DNA of 61,622 nucleotides, from assembly GCA_008931825.1 (NCBI GenBank), contig QXVZ01013620.1, forward strand, positions 1,769 to 63,390, read 5' to 3'. Positions 13,061-23,604 of the stretch are shown piece by piece. A program made the translations under genes and the position numbers. This stretch comes from Phallusia fumigata. Taxonomy: Eukaryota; Chordata; Ascidiacea; Phlebobranchia; Ascidiidae. How positions within the stretch are numbered: the stretch's first letter is position 1; the number at the start of each line of letters is the position of its first letter. Below the pieces are notes generated by a model. It saw nothing but the letters and a program-made list of their open reading frames with translations, did not search any database and was not told the DNA's origin.

Positions 13061-13885
13061 ATGCCAAACAGCAATACTGACATTGGAAACCGATATGTTT
13101 GCAATCTATCCCCAGCGACAATGGAAAAAGCAGTCAAAGAATTACGGGAGCCCGCCTGCAATCTGAAACGACTTGAAGAAATAGACAAGTTGAGGAGCGC
13201 CTTTATGACATATACAACTGAAGAGTTGTTGAGAACAGACGATTTATTTTTTTTAATGTTCCTAAGAGCAAAAAAGTTTGATCAACTCAAAGCTTTAAAA
13301 ATGTTGTCCAATTACCACAAACAGAGGGAAAGTTGGCCAGAGGTCTTTGAAAAGGTCAACAATCCTACTACTTTGGATGCAGTGCTTAAAGCTGGTTACA
13401 TGGCAAAATTGCCTTTGCCAGCGATAGATGGTTCAACAGTTGTTGTCGGAGTGCCAGGCAAAAAAGAAGACATGCATGTGATTGAAATGATTGCCTGTAT
13501 TGTGCTAACAATTGAAAAGTTGTTAGAAAATGAAGAGGTTCAAGTACATGGAGTAACTGTTGTAGATGATTTTACCTACTATGATCTTGCTTTTGCCAGG
13601 CAAATGGGACCTAGATTAGGCAAACAGTTTGTTGACTTAATACAAGGTGCCATGCCAGTGAGGCTCAAAAGTATAAATGTTGTAAATGAACCTAAAATAT
13701 TTGATATTGTGCTGACATTGCTGCGCCCATTTATAAAGGAAAAGATAAAAAAGAGATTACATTTGCATGGTCAAAACTTTTTAGGTTTACACAAGACAAT
13801 CGATGTAAATGTGTTACCTGCACAGTTTGGTGGTAATGGGCCTGCGCTGGACTTTGAGAAATGGAGACTCGAATTATTGTCTTAA
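13061..13885 (+). CDS. CRAL-TRIO domain protein, alpha-tocopherol-transfer-protein-like
   Basis: A 274-residue single-exon frame. The N-terminal third has the CRAL-TRIO helical bundle signature (DDLFFLMFLRAKKFD followed by a Lys/Arg-rich helix). The C-terminal lipid-binding domain shows VVDDFTYYDL, then INVVNEPKIFD, LLRPFIKEKIKKRLHLHG and LPAQFGGNG, the order seen in alpha-TTP, TTPAL and clavesin proteins. The family carries hydrophobic ligands such as tocopherol, retinal or phosphoinositides between membranes; the basic KEKIKKR stretch matches the phosphoinositide-contacting region of alpha-TTP. Length is usual for the family. It is intronless, unlike its neighbours, so it may be a retrocopy or simply have one coding exon. 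No signal peptide, so cytosolic. The ligand cannot be told from sequence. Confidence 0.85.
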   Translation: MPNSNTDIGNRYVCNLSPATMEKAVKELREPACNLKRLEEIDKLRSAFMTYTTEELLRTDDLFFLMFLRAKKFDQLKALKMLSNYHKQRESWPEVFEKVNNPTTLDAVLKAGYMAKLPLPAIDGSTVVVGVPGKKEDMHVIEMIACIVLTIEKLLENEEVQVHGVTVVDDFTYYDLAFARQMGPRLGKQFVDLIQGAMPVRLKSINVVNEPKIFDIVLTLLRPFIKEKIKKRLHLHGQNFLGLHKTIDVNVLPAQFGGNGPALDFEKWRLELLS

Positions 13886-14124
13886 ATTGCAAAGTGATTG
13901 TTTTTTAACTGAGCTTGCTGTTTATACATTTTTTTTAAATCTTTCGCGATATTGTGTGTATGCTGAATAAGCGAAAAGCACTATTTTCTGTTATTTTAAT
14001 TAATGAATTGAATTTTCTAATGTATCGTAAGATAGTGTGTGGAGCTAATGCCCGACAAAATTTTGTGGCGGAAACATATTTGTGCGATTATAGATTAAAG
14101 CAGTAAATTAATACGCCGAGAAAT
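13886..14124. other. 3' flank of the CRAL-TRIO gene
   Basis: AT-rich non-coding DNA. A weak ATTAAA near 14095 could serve for polyadenylation. Nothing else is recognised. Confidence 0.35.
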
Positions 14125-15910
14125 GTTGAGGTCAAAAAACACGCAGTACGATCTGTTAAGCACGTTCGCAGCCATGACTGCTGGCAACAGATAACAAAAC
14201 AGAAGTCAATAGAACAAACTGCTTCGTGTTTGGGAAGCTTTTAAACTACGCCAGTCACTTTTGTTCGTTGATCGTTGGTATGAACAGAGGTGAATCACTA
14301 TGGAGTCTCGTTCGCTTCGGGACAGATTTCTTATTGTTTTCACTCAGCTGCCCCTTTTTTCATGACAAAGCAAAGTGTTTACATTCACAACAGTTTTAAC
14401 GACGGCGAAAGCTTTAACATTTCTTTCCTCAACTGTTATTTGCCAAATAAATGAAGTAGACATGGCAACACGTGGTTTAATTAAAAATTTAAAACTGCTG
14501 CTCTCGCAACTTTGCATTGCGTTGTGTCTCAGCCCTTATCTCTCCGCTCCGTGCATCACACATTTGTTGATTAAACTGCAACAAAGCGTTCTGTTACTTA
14601 GTCGGGCCAAGCCCAAAAACATTCGCTGTTTGATTGCTGTTTACCACCAACAAGTTTCACAAGACGTTATAACAAAGTTATTGTTTAGTTACTGTAATGA
14701 AGCGTGTACTCCATACACACTGTTTTCGAATTTATTGTGTTAAACTTTGACACTTCTTTCTTTGTCGTTTATGATTATTTGTTACTGTTTTCTCAGCACT
14801 CTATATTTTATTATCGTACTTTGATTTTCACTTGCACTGCTCTTTTCAACATTTGGTTTTATTTGCAAGATGAAATATTTTTATTACACGTTGGGTTTCC
14901 ATTCCCTTTACCTCTTATCAGTTACGCACAGTGATTTGACTGTGGGCGTGGCTCGTGTGGCGATAGGGGATTGGTTGGTCAATCACGTGATGTTTTTAGA
15001 CCTCTTGGCTGACTTGTGTTGTGTGGCAGTCTTTTTTTATTTTTATTTATTTTTCACGGGGTTTGAACCCGGGACGATCCCAACAACGAATCCGGATCAG
15101 GTTTTTTCATGTCTGTATATGGGTCGAGCACTTCAGTCCATTCGACCAAGCTTCGCTTTTGCTCCTTGGTGTATGTACAGTTCTGCGGTGGTTCAATAAC
15201 TTTATTCGAAGAGCGCAGAGTGTGAAGTCAATTTTTTATTATATTTTAATAATTTATTACCAGTCGAAGCTATGTTCGGAGTGACCATCTTACTTCTGGT
15301 TTTAGCGGTAAGGCGTTAGCGCAGGGAAACCTGGTTTTTACCAAGTTACAGGTAGTGAATCGGGTTGGGAAGAGCTAAAAGAATGAGTTGGAGTCAATTA
15401 TTACTCCCGCCTTAACCGAATGTAAGGCTGAATTCGGGGTCACCTATCTAATTTCGGTTACATGTTCTTTGTTAATTTTGTACACTTGCACTTGCAGGCC
15501 GTCGCCTCACGCGTTTTTCCGCAAGTTGTTCGCCTTTTGACAAACGTGCCTGCTTAGGTTAACGATAACTTTAGTGCTCTGTAGACACTTTCCCATTCAC
15601 ATGAAATTGGGCTAGCAACGGTCCGCGTGATTCGTGATGCGTAACTGCGTCACACCGCCAATCACGAGTGGTTACCGCATTTACATACAAGTTCTGTCAC
15701 TTGATGGAGCCAGAGCGCTGTTTAGCGAACTTCTCCGACCGCCTGTAAAACTCTGGGCACATAATACAACCTAAATGGAATTCGTGCTTGGAGCTTCGGT
15801 TCGATCCTGTCTTTGGTCACGACGCAGCACGTGGGAAGATCTTGCAGTTTAGTTCAGCTTTTAAATTTTCGCAGGGAAACCTGAAATTTCCGACAACGCA
15901 ATATTACGGT
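14125..15910. repeat. Interspersed repeat, copy R1 of a roughly 2-kb family
   Basis: Aligns in long blocks with R2 (26470-28600) and R3 (28601-30830). Landmarks shared in order: AAGCTTTTAAACTACGCCAG, TTTGTTCGTTGATCGTTG, ACATTTGCTTTT-like runs, an AATCACGTGA block, CGCAGGGAAACCTGG, CACACCGCCAATCACGAG and AAGATCTTGCAGT. No coding frame is shared. The ends are not crisp and I see no terminal repeats, so the element class is unknown. R1 carries an extra SINE-like insertion. Confidence 0.6.
15031..15155 (-). mobile_element. tRNA-derived SINE insertion
   Basis: Read on the minus strand, it has an A-box-like TGGTCGAATGG near the start, a B-box GGGTTCAAACC about 80 bases later, and an A-rich tail (AAAAATAAATAAAAATAAAA). 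These are the internal Pol III promoter and tail of a tRNA-derived SINE. The same place in repeat copies R2 and R3 lacks this stretch, while the flanks (GTGGCAGT before; TGGTGTATGTACAG after) continue, so it is an insertion. A clear target-site duplication is not visible. Confidence 0.6.
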
Positions 15911-16099
15911 TGTTTAGTCCGCCTTTACGTTTTGCTTGGTGACGCGTAAATCTACTGTCTAATGTATTATGACTTTCGCGGCACTTTATTAAGAGACAAA
16001 AGCAAAAAAACATTTATAGCAACAAGTATATTAAATTTGTTTACTCTTTTACTCAAAACTGACTAGTTAAATAAAGCATTAAGATAAATTCAGACCTGC

Positions 16100-16706
16100 A
16101 TTTCTTTATCTTTAGATGTGTGTGCTAATGTGTCGAAACCCAAGTACGCAAACATCGTATTTGTGAATTATTTTCCGAATGAATAAGAATGTGCGATTTT
16201 TTATCGCCAAGAATTTTATGTTTAAAATTTCACACTAAAACCATGATTATGCATGCGACGATTTAGTTGTCATTGAGGTCTAAACGCCATTTTACAAGCA
16301 TTACACCTGTGAGGCTTGTATCATCATGTGCATTTTTCGGCCTTCTGGTTGCGTAAAAGTCTTTCGCAAACCTCACATATATACGGATTTAAATGTCTTT
16401 TTAGATGTCCCACTTGCTTGAAAGTTTTTTCACAGAAATTGCATTTTTGTGTCCGCTTGTCGGAATGAACAAGCATATGCGTGTTTCGATTTCCAAGGGT
16501 AGAGAACGACATTTTGCAAGAATCGCAGCTGTATGGCTTCCCGCCTGTGTGTGTCCTAACGTGAATGTCTCTGAACGTTTTATAAGCAGAGGACTGATCG
16601 CAAATGTGACACTTGATGTGACAACTGCAGTGTGACACAACATGTGCCTGTTACGATGCCCGACTAAATGTTTATTCGCAGACTTTAAATCTAAAAAAAC
16701 ACTCAA
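16100..16706 (-). pseudogene. Second decayed C2H2 zinc-finger copy
   Basis: On the minus strand it matches exon 2 of the intact gene at 32893-33604. A continuous part (about 16638-16324) still encodes fingers such as CHICDQSSAYK, CDSCKMSFSTLGNRNTHMLVH and CNFCEKTFKQVGHLKRHL. After that, part of the linker and finger 5 are deleted, and frame breaks follow to the end. Several zinc ligands are lost (for example the second finger reads DQSSAY where the intact one has DESFAY). It sits just downstream of protease A, as the intact copy sits downstream of protease B. Confidence 0.75.
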
Positions 16707-17644
16707 TAAGGTTCCAAATTTAGTCGTTTAAATCGTAAGTTAAAAATAAATCGATTTTTGTTACCGGAATGCGTTCCGAAATACAAACTGTTTCGTGCAT
16801 GAATAAAAAAAACGCCTAATTGGTCGAAGTGGGGTTACCATATTTTGTAGCAATTTCAATTCTCTTCTTTTCAATGCTTGTTTAATTTTGAAACGTGCCT
16901 TAAGCCAGTAATAGGTTGGTGATGAAACGAAAATAAATTTACATAACTTCGTAATGACAGTTTCCTACCTTTACCAACAGATTTTTTGTGCTTTTAATAC
17001 GAGTATGTGAAGTAAGTTTCAGGTTTCTATGCTAGATTTCTAGATTTCTATGCTGATTGGAGACGTTGATGTGTCATAATTGGCTAATTTTGTTTTTTTT
17101 GAAAGGCATCTTCCATAGTTTTACGCTTTTTGTATTCATTGCCTTGCACTTATTGGAGCTTAAAATCAATTGCTAATGTTCCCACACTTACTTCCTATGT
17201 ACTGTTGCTTCGTTGTGTGGTGCACTAATGCAATATACAGCGTAACATCAGACACTTCAAGTTTGGATTTTGTTAACGATCTTGTACAATAAAACTGTAC
17301 GATCTATGCACCTCAGGTAGTGTGACGTAAACCATTTTCTATGTTAACCCGTGACAGTTGCGTGATCAGTTTTGCTAGTGCTAGATATCGAAGTGTGTCT
17401 GCTGAATAAATGACTTTAAGAGTCTTTTTTTCTAATTTCTACCCTTTATTACTATTTGCACGTAAAACTGTCTTCAGTGTTGTTCAACTAATAAATCGAT
17501 TTATATTTGCCTAGCGCTTTTAAATATTGCATATTTTTTCACTCCCTTAACTTCTGAAGGTGCAATTGAACACGTACTGTGCAAGATCATTCAACACAAG
17601 ACAACACAACACAGAAAGAATGTTAGTAACTACACAGTAAGGAC
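16707..17644. other. Spacer between the zinc-finger pseudogene and protease A
   Basis: Non-coding. From about 17200 it resembles the spacer at 35220-36160 beside protease B, sharing TGTACGATCTATGC and GTGTGACGTAAACCATT. Confidence 0.5.
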
Positions 17645-17650
17645 TTTATT
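17645..17650 (-). promoter_or_regulatory. Probable polyadenylation signal of protease A
   Basis: AATAAA on the minus strand, 110 bases past the stop codon at 17760-17762. The matching place in gene B has a deletion that removes it. Confidence 0.5.
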
Positions 17651-17935
17651 TTTACACAGTTTGCATAAACAGCAAGAACTTAGGTAATATGAACTACAGG
17701 CAAAACGATACAAAATCACATCATCTACCCTTGAGTGCGCTAGGCTCTGCGTTATTACGCTAGTTGGCAGACCGGATCAAGGTCATGATAACTGTGACCA
17801 GCATAGCATAATATCCGGACACTCGCCCACCACTGTTAGTTTCAGTTGTATCTAAAAATTAAAGAAATGTGTTGTTGGTAATAAAAAACACGCATGACAA
17901 CACCGATTGTTGAAAACAATCTTTGTTAACGGTTA

Positions 17936-18073
17936 CGTCACCACATTATCCTTCTAATTATGGAAATAGTTTAAGTTGTAGCATCACCATCTCCGCAGCT
18001 GCAGGAAAAGTATGTGGCAAAATTACACATATTCTAATACAGGCAGTTTAAGCCAATCTAAGACTTTTGAAGT
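17936..18073. repeat. Inverted fragment of protease A exon 2 ending at N 18074
   Basis: Reads as the reverse complement of about 24408-24545 (CUB exon 2 and its donor side), and therefore lies in the wrong orientation inside the last intron of protease A. It stops exactly at the N, so a mis-oriented contig end is more likely than a real inversion. Confidence 0.7.
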
Positions 18074-20473
18074 NTGAATTTTGGTTGAAAAATATGTCAA
18101 ATTACCATTGAAAATGTTCATGATAAAAGTTCAAACCGCTAACAAATAACAAAAATTTTGTTGGCTGTCTAACAACTTCACCATAAACAGCCGTAAGTTA
18201 AATAAAAAAAACTCCGGGATTTATACTCGGGAGAATGCGTAAAATATGTTTGAATAAATAGTTTAAAATTATATAAAACTTGTGTCTTCATGCTGGTATT
18301 TGCTGCAAAGTACACACTCTTTTAGTATTTAATTTATCGTATGACGTCAGAAACCAAAGAAAGACAATCACGAATCGAGTAGCCAATGTGTGTTTGTTAT
18401 ATTTGTTAATTTGCGAACCCTAAGCAAAACTGCTCTGATTTTTATAGTTCAATCTTATTGAAGTTAAGTCTCTCACCAGTGGATGCAGTGGTTGTTGTAA
18501 ACACGATGGTGGAGGGTGGTTCAGGGGTGGGGGCTGGAGATGTTCCTGTATCTGAAGCAAAATGTTTAAGGGTTTACAAAAATAGTTTAGACGTTATGAT
18601 CTGATATTTAGCTATACAATAGGTATCCTATTTTTTTTTACTTTATACTTGTTTCCTCAATTTCAGTCTTCTAGAAATTCAATGATCAGACAATACTGTT
18701 TTCGCAAAACAGTATTCAAAAGATACATTGATTTAATTTGACTTTGTTTTTATGCCTCGCTTTTCTAAGATAGGCGCGTTAAAAGCCTATTGAAACATGG
18801 TAAGTTCCTGTAAGTTTCTATGCTTGTCTACACCCATTAAGGCAAACACTTATTTTTTCATACGTACTGTCGGTAATCCAGGTCGCAAACTTAGAAACAC
18901 GTGTGTAGACTCCAGGAATCCCAGCCTGAGCACATCCAGAGCCTCCTGATCTCAGTCCAATCAGGTACCATTGTGCTTCATGGATGTAACAAACTAACGG
19001 ACCACCAGTATCTCCCTAGCATAAATCGGCTTACTAATATTAGCATGCAGGATCTATTGGCATAAGAGTAGATTTACATCACATCTTTATTCTATTTTAA
19101 ATATTAATACATGAAAAAGTGACTTTTAGGGATTTGTAAATTTCGAAAACCTTTAGCTCTCTTATTTTTCTCGTTTGTAAAATTTTCGGTTTTGAATATT
19201 GTGATATCTTAAAAATGTCTTTGCCAAAAGTAGTTATTAACTCAGCACGCCTATTAATAAAACATCAATTTAAAAAATAGATTTGGTATAAAAATTATGT
19301 TCGCTTGCTGCACAAAAAAATCACCTCAGCGAGTTTTCCGAACTATATTTTATTCCAAATATGTTAGTGCTTATGGCTGCTGAGGCCACTTAAAAATATA
19401 GTAGATAGAAAAAAAATTTGTCGCCACACTGTTTTTTTAATGGCAAACCATGTATTGTTTAAACACTCACATTACAAGAATCAACTCCGCCGTTGGTAAA
19501 ATCGCCAGCACATATGTTAGTGTCAAATAGGTTGCTGAACACATTAGAACACTGGGTTTGATCGACGATCGGCACTCGTACCTGCTGCAGTGTGGTCGGT
19601 AATCCATGGTCGGAAGCTGTCGAAATATGACAAAGTATTACATGTTTTTTTTCGACTTTTTTGTTTGTGTGCAATTTTCTTCACGATATGCACACGTAGC
19701 TCGAGCATATATTTGGTTACGTCTGTTGTATTTTAAACTCCATTTGTGTGTATGTTTTCTTTTTAGGTCAGAGAATGTATTCGTCGTATACCTATGCTCA
19801 TGTTGTTTCATTTGTTTGTCTGTAAGGGTAAAATTAGAACCAGAAATAGTTATGACATCACTACTATTACAGGAGTTCGCGGATTTCAATTGAACGAATC
19901 GGGGTACTTAACATAGGTTTTTTGTGCGAGTTATGATGCGCATTCAAAAATATAGGAATTTGCAACAAATAAAAAACAAGACATTTGTTTCCTTTGTATT
20001 TGTACAGATTTGGAACGCATTTAAAAGGAAATCAATGCGTTTAATTCGAATCTGATAGCCCACCATACTCATTTCAACCAGGGTGTGGTTAGTTCGACAT
20101 GTACTAGCTAACTTATTTGTCCAGGACAGTGCGCAAGCTAAAATCTTTTTTTCAAACCTAAAACTCCCCATCCGGTTGCAATGCAGTTTGTTCCAGAAGG
20201 TATTTCAAAGGTAGCGGAATCGTCTGGCAAACATATTGGTCGTACCGAGGTGGAATAGATGAGCGCGGTGGCAAGTTCCAGAAGAGAAATGTTGTTTTCT
20301 AAATTGACGCTGTTGGTACAGAACGTTAATTAACCGCGCAGGTCACAAAGAAAAATGGGCTAATCACTTCCGCACAGCAAAATACCTTGCCTACTTCATA
20401 GCACCCACAATAACATGAGATTATTTCGCCGACTACTTGATAGTTGAAGTCAAACCATTTTATAAGATAAAGC

Positions 20474-20961
20474 CAACGATTTTTAGTGTCTAACCGACCA
20501 CAGAGTAAGTTATAAGTTACAGGCAGACACGAGAATTTAAAAAAACGATGTATATTAACCATATTACTTCAGAGTTTGTTACATAGTTTGACCAATTTTA
20601 GGGGGCTAACGGGACAACGGTTAAAACTTTGGTAAAAAATTTGACCACTGGGGAAATAACAGGACTACAAGGCAAAAAATAAAACTTCATGACCACATCG
20701 ACTAACTAAAAGTNCCAACGATTTTTAGTGTCTAACCGACCACAGAGTAAGTTATAAGTTACAGGCAGACACGAGAATTTAAAAAAACGATGTATATTAA
20801 CCATATTACTTCAGAGTTTGTTACATAGTTTGACCAATTTTAGGGGGCTAACGGGACAACGGTTAAAACTTTGGTAAAAAATTTGACCACTGGGGAAATA
20901 ACAGGACTACAAGGCAAAAAATAAAACTTCATGACCACATCGACTAACTAAAAGTTTTATC
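20474..20961. repeat. Two copies of a 240-bp intron segment around N 20714
   Basis: 20474-20713 recurs at 20715-20961 essentially unchanged, starting CCAACGATTTTTAGTG. It lies between trypsin exons of protease A (20309 and 21057). A third copy is at 23354-23604 and also ends at an N. Confidence 0.8.
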
Positions 20962-23353
20962 CAAATCCACCGAACATTTCGTCGCAAAAGTGTATGCACT
21001 AGCTGCAGATAAAAAAGAACATAGACCAAAAACCAGTGAAAATAACAAATACATACCTGTTGTAACTTGGATGGTTGATAATTCGCGTTACACCGACTGA
21101 CTGAAAGCCGCTCACTTGGTTGGTAGCTAGAATACCGGCTTTTACGGTTATTGATGATGCTCTGCGAAATGTAGACAGATCAAAAAGTAACTTGGCTGAC
21201 CACTTACAAGTTTTTCTTTTTTCAGGACATGTTCACAACGCTGGAACTGTAGCATCAATTGCAAAACAATGGTGAGTAGGTATGCTTGCGGTTTTTGAGT
21301 CTTTATATATTTTCAACAACAGCATTAAAAATGAGATCCTTAGAATTTTAAGGATTAAAACCTTAGACGTCCACTGCTTCGCGGGATTTAACGTGGTGAG
21401 TTGTACTACAGAAACTGCACGTAAGCACGATAATTCCAAATGGTTTGTGGTTACACCGCATGTGTGTAGATTTATCCATTTGCGTAATGTTGCTTGTTGC
21501 AGCTACTATAAAGACGCCAAAATATGTATTTTTAGAAAAACGTTTGCTGCTAAGCTTGTTTTGCTGCATTTTTTGTAGTAAACCTTGCTTTATGATTTTA
21601 AGCAAACACGCCGTGTTACGTGAACGTTTGAGAAGCTGAATTTCTAATTCACCTACAGGAGCACGCATGCAAGAAACGCATTTTTTCAAAGTTGTCAGAA
21701 AGTATCTGCTATAATTATAGTAAACTAACATAAAAAACCGTATGACACTTATACATACAAAGCATTGTTCATACAGCTGGCAGCAGTGACCACTCAGTTG
21801 TTGTTTACTATAGACCCCCCGCAGAGCACCGTGCCGATTACCAGTTGAACCTGCCAGGGCCAGGATCCTTCAAGAGCATCGTTGCCGCCAACAATGCGCA
21901 AGTCCTGCAAAACATTTTCTTGATAAATTCTCCAAAGCTTTTCTTTAGCATTGCAGCTACAACCATCATATTGTATGGTATTGGAGCTGATATAGATCCA
22001 CATGCAGAACGGTTTATACAAGAAAATTTCAACCAACAACAGATTTTATTTGAAGTAGACCCTTTGCTAAAGTAACTGGTTCGCTTATATTACGTTGCAA
22101 GACTTGGTGAATTGTAGACACTATTGTCAGCTATTTCGCTATAGAATCTATGATCCAAAGCTTTGCCGCGCTTGCTGCGCACTAACGTGATTCGAAAAAA
22201 CACATTTATCGAAGACTACTTGCCCAAATGAATTGTGGAGCTACGGCGATTTTTCCACACTCTCCGTTGCTTGAAACAGTTTGGGCTAAATATAAAACAC
22301 ATTTAAAAAAACTGGCGCTTCCAGTTATTAAAAGTAAAAAAAAATTGAAAAGTAAAAATAAATTACAACAAACAAATTGCTTGCTTTTCACTTTTCGGCA
22401 AAATGGTTTTACCCTTAACTCGTTCAACAATAAAACCATCTCAGCACCAACATGTGATTTAAGACCCTTGAGGACAAAGGTTAAAACGAAAAACAGCGGG
22501 TAAGGTTACAGATGCAAAACACGCAACGTTGAAATATAATCTTACAACATTCAATCTCGTCGCTGTCGTCAAAGCACTGTCGTATGTTGTCACATTTTTG
22601 AGTTGTAGGCACGCAATCTCCACTCCAGCATGTAAAAGTGTCGGCACCGCATCCATCTGCACACCGATTCATGCAGTTTATAACTCGTGGCAAACTTTAT
22701 CCGTTTTGACTCTACCAGACACATTACGAAACAAATTGATTCATGTTTCATTTTGCGGGGCTTACAAAACCTGCATTGTCCGTTTTTCTGATCGAACCCT
22801 GTAAATGTTACCAATTTTATCGTATGTTCTTTGATGTACAGCTTTTTTTCATTTATTTGTTCCATTTACGGCACCAATCTGATAAAATGAGGCCCGGACT
22901 GCTAAACCAATGGTTTGGCCTACCTTGCAACTGACTTATACTTGGGCGCATCTAAACTGAATTTAAATAATTATTTCTTTTCTTGATGGAAAATCTGATT
23001 ACTCCCTTTTTGCAGTTAACAGAGAACTTAATTTTGAATCCTGGGCGTTATCACTTTTGATTAATTACCACCGCACCCCTTAACACCGTCTAACCTTTCG
23101 ATATTTTTGCTCTGTTGGATAGTTTCCTTTTGGATAAGGATTTTGACTACCTTCAAATCCAAGTCCCAACTTACCTGAAGTTGTCCATTGAACACGAAAT
23201 CCAGTAGAAGTAACTGAAGAATCGCTTGTAAATTCGAGTCTTACTGTAGGATTAAGGGTTTCGAAATCTCTCGGCAAATCTGTTCCACAGAATGCCCTGC
23301 TGCTATACTGCAATTGGGAAAACAAAAGATAGTATTGACAATATATTAAGATA

Positions 23354-23604
23354 AAACCAACGATTTTTAGTGTCTAACCGACCACAGAGTAAGTTATAAG
23401 TTACAGGCAGACACGAGAATTTAAAAAAACGATGTATATTAACCATATTACTTCAGAGTTTGTTACATAGTTTGACCAATTTTAGGGGGCTAACGGGACA
23501 ACGGTTAAAACTTTGGTAAAAAATTTGACCACTGGGGAAATAACAGGACTACAAGGCAAAAAATAAAACTTCATGACCACATCGACTAACTAAAAGTTTT
23601 ATCC
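23354..23604. repeat. Third copy of the 240-bp segment, truncating CUB exon 3 of protease A at N 23605
   Basis: Same sequence as 20474-20713. It occupies the place where gene B has the second half of CUB exon 3 and the following intron (45403-45450 in B). Protease A exon 3 is cut at 23606 after 16 codons, so the missing half lies in the gap. Confidence 0.75.

Noticed and set aside
14375..14743. 122-aa frame in repeat R1
   Set aside because: The related frames in R2 and R3 are broken differently, so it is not under coding constraint.
15056..15130. A functional tRNA gene
   Set aside because: Box A and box B are too far apart for a mature tRNA, no cloverleaf forms, and an A-rich tail follows; a SINE fits better.
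15718..15850. Second SINE in R1 based on a GGTTCGATCC box B
   Set aside because: No convincing box A or tail, and the stretch is part of the repeat shared with R3 rather than an insertion.
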